DNA of 64,000 nucleotides from Branchiibius sp. NY16-3462-2 (GTDB lineage: Bacteria; Actinomycetota; Actinomycetes; Actinomycetales; Dermatophilaceae): NCBI RefSeq assembly GCF_001594145.1, contig NZ_LVCF01000025.1:322487-386486 (forward strand). Reading direction: 5' to 3'. Both the position numbers and the translations under genes were made by a program. Shown here piece by piece: positions 61,494 to 64,000 of the stretch (positions are counted from its first letter, which is position 1; each line of letters begins with the position of its first letter). The notes beneath the pieces were generated by a model that was not told the DNA's origin, made no database searches, and saw only the letters and a list, made by a program, of their open reading frames with translations.

Positions 61494-62480
61494 GTGGCCA
61501 AAACCCGGACCGAGGCACTGCTGGATGTCGTACAAGACGCCGGCGAGAAGCTGAGCGAGCAGTTCGCTGCGGCGAAGGAGGCGGCGGCTCCGGTGCTCGA
61601 GGAAGCCAAGGAGAAGTTCGTCGAGGGCGCCGAGCACGCCAAGGAGGTCGTCGTCGAGAAGACCGAGGAAGCTCGCGAAGCCATGGCCGACAAGGTCGAG
61701 GAGCTGGGCGACTCGGCTGCCGACAAGGCGGCTGACCTGAAGGAGTCCGCGAGCGACAAGGCAGCTGACCTCAAGGAGTCCACCGTCCACCACTTCGCCG
61801 ACGCCAAGGACACCGTCGCTGAGAAGGCGGCCGACCTGAAGGACTCCGCGAGCGACAAGGCCGCTGACCTCAAGGAGTCCGCGAGCGACAAGGCCGCTGA
61901 CCTCAAGGACACCGCCGCCGACAAAGCGGCGGACGCCAAAGACACCGCCGCCGACAAAGCGGCGGACGCCAAAGACACCGCTGCGGCCCGTTTCGCCGAC
62001 GCGAAGGACACCGCAAGCGACAAGGCGGCTGACTTCAAGGACACCGCCTCGAATCTGTCCGCCCAGGACGTGCGCAACCTGTTCGAGAAGGAGTGGCTGC
62101 CGTATCTGAAGGACGGCGTCGCCGCGGCAACCGCCGCAGGAGTGGCCGCGGCCCAGAACAGCAAGCAGACCCTGGTCGCGGCGCCGAAGAAGAAGCGCGG
62201 CAAGTTCCTGATCTTCGTCGGGCTGACCGGCCTGGCCACCGCTGGTGCGCTGATCGTGACGGCGCGACGCAGGAAGGCGCAGCAGTCCGAGCCCAAGCAG
62301 GCGGCCGCCGACATCGCGGCGCAGGTCGAGCAGACGACCGCGAAACTGCAGAGCCAGGCGGCCGATGCCGGGGACCAGCTGACCGACAAGGCCGACGATG
62401 CCGTTGCGGGCGTGGAGAATTCGCTGGACAAGGCGATCGACGACGGCGCACAGACGCGACGCGCCCGGCGCGGTAACTGA
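61494..62480 (+). CDS. LEA-like 11-residue-repeat membrane protein
   Basis: 328-residue protein. Residues 66-186 are eleven consecutive 11-residue units (consensus SDKAADLKDTA, shifted), the periodicity of late-embryogenesis-abundant group 3 helices. The N-terminus (1-65) is a related helix-rich segment (LEEAKEKFVEGAEHAKEV). A conserved segment (NLFEKEWLPYLKDG) follows at about 195-210, then a transmembrane helix (about 237-256). A coiled C-terminus ends the protein. GTG 61494 has AAGGGG upstream; a frame back to 61341 is in other context. Probably a membrane-linked stress-protective protein; specific role unknown. Confidence 0.85.
   Translation: MAKTRTEALLDVVQDAGEKLSEQFAAAKEAAAPVLEEAKEKFVEGAEHAKEVVVEKTEEAREAMADKVEELGDSAADKAADLKESASDKAADLKESTVHHFADAKDTVAEKAADLKDSASDKAADLKESASDKAADLKDTAADKAADAKDTAADKAADAKDTAAARFADAKDTASDKAADFKDTASNLSAQDVRNLFEKEWLPYLKDGVAAATAAGVAAAQNSKQTLVAAPKKKRGKFLIFVGLTGLATAGALIVTARRRKAQQSEPKQAAADIAAQVEQTTAKLQSQAADAGDQLTDKADDAVAGVENSLDKAIDDGAQTRRARRGN
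61689..62051 (+). repeat. eleven 33-bp coding repeats in the LEA-like gene
   Basis: The 11-residue repeat is encoded by eleven 33-base units, with some sequence variation. Units at 61908-61940 and 61941-61973 are identical, so recent duplication is visible. The number of units can vary by slippage or unequal recombination. Confidence 0.85.
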
Positions 62481-62484
62481 GGCG

Positions 62485-63717
62485 TCAGGACTCGCTGACC
62501 GGTAGCACCGGGGTCTGGGTGCCGACGTCCTGGTCGAGCATCCGGGCCCGGGTGAGGGCTGTGGTGCCGAAGCGCTGACGTACGCCGTCCACGGCCTGTT
62601 CGAGTTCCGCCCGGGTCTGGTCTCGGCGTACGTCATCCAGTGGCAACAACAGCTGCTCGGACCCGCGAGGATCCAGGCCGGAGAGCGTCACTCCCACGAG
62701 GGTGAGCCCGCGATCCACGGCCTGCGGCCACACGTCGTACATCAAGCTGCGGGCGGCACCCAGGATCGGCGCGGTCGAATCGGTCGCGCCGGCCAGGGTG
62801 CGCGAGCGGGTGGCCCGGGAGAAGTCGGCCCAGCGCAACCGGACCGTCACGGTCCGCGCGCGCAACTCGGCGTCGCGCAGCCGGTGCGTGACGCGGTCCA
62901 CCAGTCGGGTGAGGATGTCGTCGATGTCGGCCTCGCCCCGCGGTCGGGCCCCGAACGCGCTCTGGGATCCGATCGACCGGCGGCGGTGGCCGGTGTGCAC
63001 CGGTCGTGGATCGCGCAGGTTGGCCACGGCGTGCAGATGACGCCCGGCGGCCGGGCCGAGGGCCTGGGTCAGGGTGCGCTCGTCCAGCGCCGCCAACTGG
63101 CCGACAGTGCGCACCCCCCGCGAGCGCAGCTTCTCCGCGGTGACTTTGCCCACTCCCCAGAGCCGTTCGATGGGCAGCGGGTGCAGGAATCCGGCCTCGT
63201 CGGCGGGCACGACCAGCAGGCCGTCGGGTTTGCAATGTGCGCTGGCGATCTTGGCCAGGAACTTCGTGCGGGCCACTCCGACCGAGATCGGCAGACCAAC
63301 CTGGGTGCGCACCTGCGCCCGGATCCGCTCGGCGACCTCCCGCGGGCAGGCGTAGCTGCGGCGCAGACCGCTCACGTCCAGGAACGCCTCGTCGATGGAC
63401 AGCGGCTCGACCACCGGCGTGACGTCACGAAGGACGGCGAAAACGTCCTTGCTGGCCTGCGAGTACGCCGATAACCGAGCAGGTACGACGATCGCGTCCG
63501 GGCACAGGGGCCGCCAGATCCGCTCGGGCATGGCAGCGCGCACGCCACACGCCTTGGCCTCGTAGCTGGCGGCCATCGCGATGCCGCCGCCGACGATCAC
63601 CGGCCGGCCGCGCAGGGCGGGATCATCACGCTGCTCGACGGACGCGAAGAAGGCGTCGAGATCCGCGTGCAGGATGGTGCCCTGCGACAGCCAGGAACCG
63701 GACGATGACACGAACAT
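62485..63717 (-). CDS. dinB: DNA polymerase IV (DinB, Y family)
   Basis: 410-residue translesion polymerase. Catalytic acidic motifs: ILHADLDAFFASVEQ (Asp19, Asp21), SIDEAFLDVSGL, and the little-finger domain after residue 240. ATG 63717 begins MFVSSSGSWL; a GTG at 63747 would give ten more residues. The LexA-type box (63711-63724) overlaps ATG 63717. It is convergent with the LEA-like gene. Family: Y-family, error-prone bypass of DNA lesions. Confidence 0.88.
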   Translation of the reverse strand: MFVSSSGSWLSQGTILHADLDAFFASVEQRDDPALRGRPVIVGGGIAMAASYEAKACGVRAAMPERIWRPLCPDAIVVPARLSAYSQASKDVFAVLRDVTPVVEPLSIDEAFLDVSGLRRSYACPREVAERIRAQVRTQVGLPISVGVARTKFLAKIASAHCKPDGLLVVPADEAGFLHPLPIERLWGVGKVTAEKLRSRGVRTVGQLAALDERTLTQALGPAAGRHLHAVANLRDPRPVHTGHRRRSIGSQSAFGARPRGEADIDDILTRLVDRVTHRLRDAELRARTVTVRLRWADFSRATRSRTLAGATDSTAPILGAARSLMYDVWPQAVDRGLTLVGVTLSGLDPRGSEQLLLPLDDVRRDQTRAELEQAVDGVRQRFGTTALTRARMLDQDVGTQTPVLPVSES

Positions 63718-63724
63718 ATGTTCG
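63711..63724. promoter_or_regulatory. LexA/SOS box CGAACATATGTTCG over the dinB start
   Basis: A 14-base perfect palindrome that matches the actinobacterial SOS box core (CGAAC-N4-GTTCG). It contains the ATG of dinB at 63715-63717. This suggests direct repression by LexA and DNA-damage induction; a LexA gene is not in the window. Confidence 0.7.
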
Positions 63725-63827
63725 CATCCGGAGCCGACATTGCGCACGCCTGGCGACTTGTTGCGCGAGAAGGGGACCTATGCAAGTTTGCTGCGCAGAT
63801 CGCTCACCCGTCCCTAGGGTTCACGCC

Positions 63828-64000
63828 ATGGGCTACGTTCCTCCCACCTACGCGCCAGTCCCGTGGCTGATGCGCGTGTGGCGGCACTGCGCGGCAAACC
63901 CTGATCTGCGGACCCAGCGCACCATCGCCCCGTTGATGCGCACTCATCCCGGCGTGGCCAAGGACCTGTCCTACACAACGCTGTCCCGCTACGAGAATGG
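63828..64000 (+). CDS. XRE-family helix-turn-helix regulator, partial
   Basis: 57 codons from ATG 63828 run open to the window's right edge. The predicted start is MGYVPPTYAP, and it ends SYTTLSRYENG, the recognition-helix pattern of XRE/Cro-type HTH proteins. A 110-base divergent gap separates it from dinB. The rest of the protein and its function lie outside the window. Confidence 0.6.
   Translation, partial: MGYVPPTYAPVPWLMRVWRHCAANPDLRTQRTIAPLMRTHPGVAKDLSYTTLSRYEN

Noticed and set aside
1..64000. CRISPR arrays, insertion sequences, prophage and riboswitch leaders
   Set aside because: No regularly spaced repeats, transposase, phage genes or recognisable leader elements were found by reading.

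Overview
The window is high-GC DNA from an actinobacterium, most likely of the order Micrococcales (family not determined; Dermacoccaceae-like is only a guess). The evidence is strong GC bias at third codon positions, the block fhaA-fhaB-pstP-rodA-pbpA-pknB followed by a trpG/pabA-type gene, a DUF881 gene, crgA, a rhomboid and a cyclophilin (a cluster that lies near oriC in actinobacteria), a mycobacterial-type DesA3/reductase pair, a PucR regulator and a luciferase-like (LLM, F420-type) oxidoreductase. No insertion sequence, prophage, CRISPR array or rRNA is visible. There is one tRNA (Leu, anticodon CAG).

Layout: 0-9 kb holds a polysaccharide deacetylase lipoprotein, an ArsR/MFS divergent pair with a palindromic operator over the MFS start codon, a minus-strand row (FAD/NAD oxidoreductase, AI-2E exporter, TelA, DUF475) and a LysR gene. 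9-15.4 kb has two tandem CapA-type lipoproteins and a ferredoxin reductase/acyl-CoA desaturase operon divergent from a PucR regulator. 15.6-30.2 kb is a catabolic island: a flavin monooxygenase, then a tightly overlapping seven-gene minus-strand operon (NCS1 permease, aldehyde dehydrogenase, GMC oxidoreductase, RidA, DUF1028, M20 amidohydrolase, and a TMADH-family flavoprotein with histamine-dehydrogenase-like pocket residues), its LysR regulator, and a divergent YtcJ-type amidohydrolase with an APC permease. 30.3-43 kb is accessory metabolism: a FitAB toxin-antitoxin pair, a second GMC/aldehyde dehydrogenase pair, an enolase-superfamily epimerase, a baeRF-domain protein, an LLM-hemerythrin fusion, a cutinase-like esterase, an amidase and an acyl-CoA ligase. 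43-49.7 kb has two paralogous membrane proteins of unknown function, a double-GNAT protein, an unknown anchored protein, an ABM monooxygenase, a hydrolase and a YhgE/Pip-like membrane protein. 50-64 kb is the core envelope/cell-division cluster, an 11-mer-repeat LEA-like membrane protein, dinB with a LexA-type box on its start codon, and the start of an XRE regulator cut by the window edge.

How the genes may work together: the 17-26 kb operon reads as uptake of a nitrogenous (possibly heterocyclic) compound, amide hydrolysis, oxidative deamination by a 4Fe-4S flavoprotein, imine clearance by RidA and aldehyde oxidation. This is inferred from families and context; the substrate is unknown. The 50-60 kb cluster is the conserved Ser/Thr-kinase signalling module for septal and polar peptidoglycan synthesis. 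Two genes often found in this neighbourhood in other actinobacteria, pknA and a class E sortase, are absent here.
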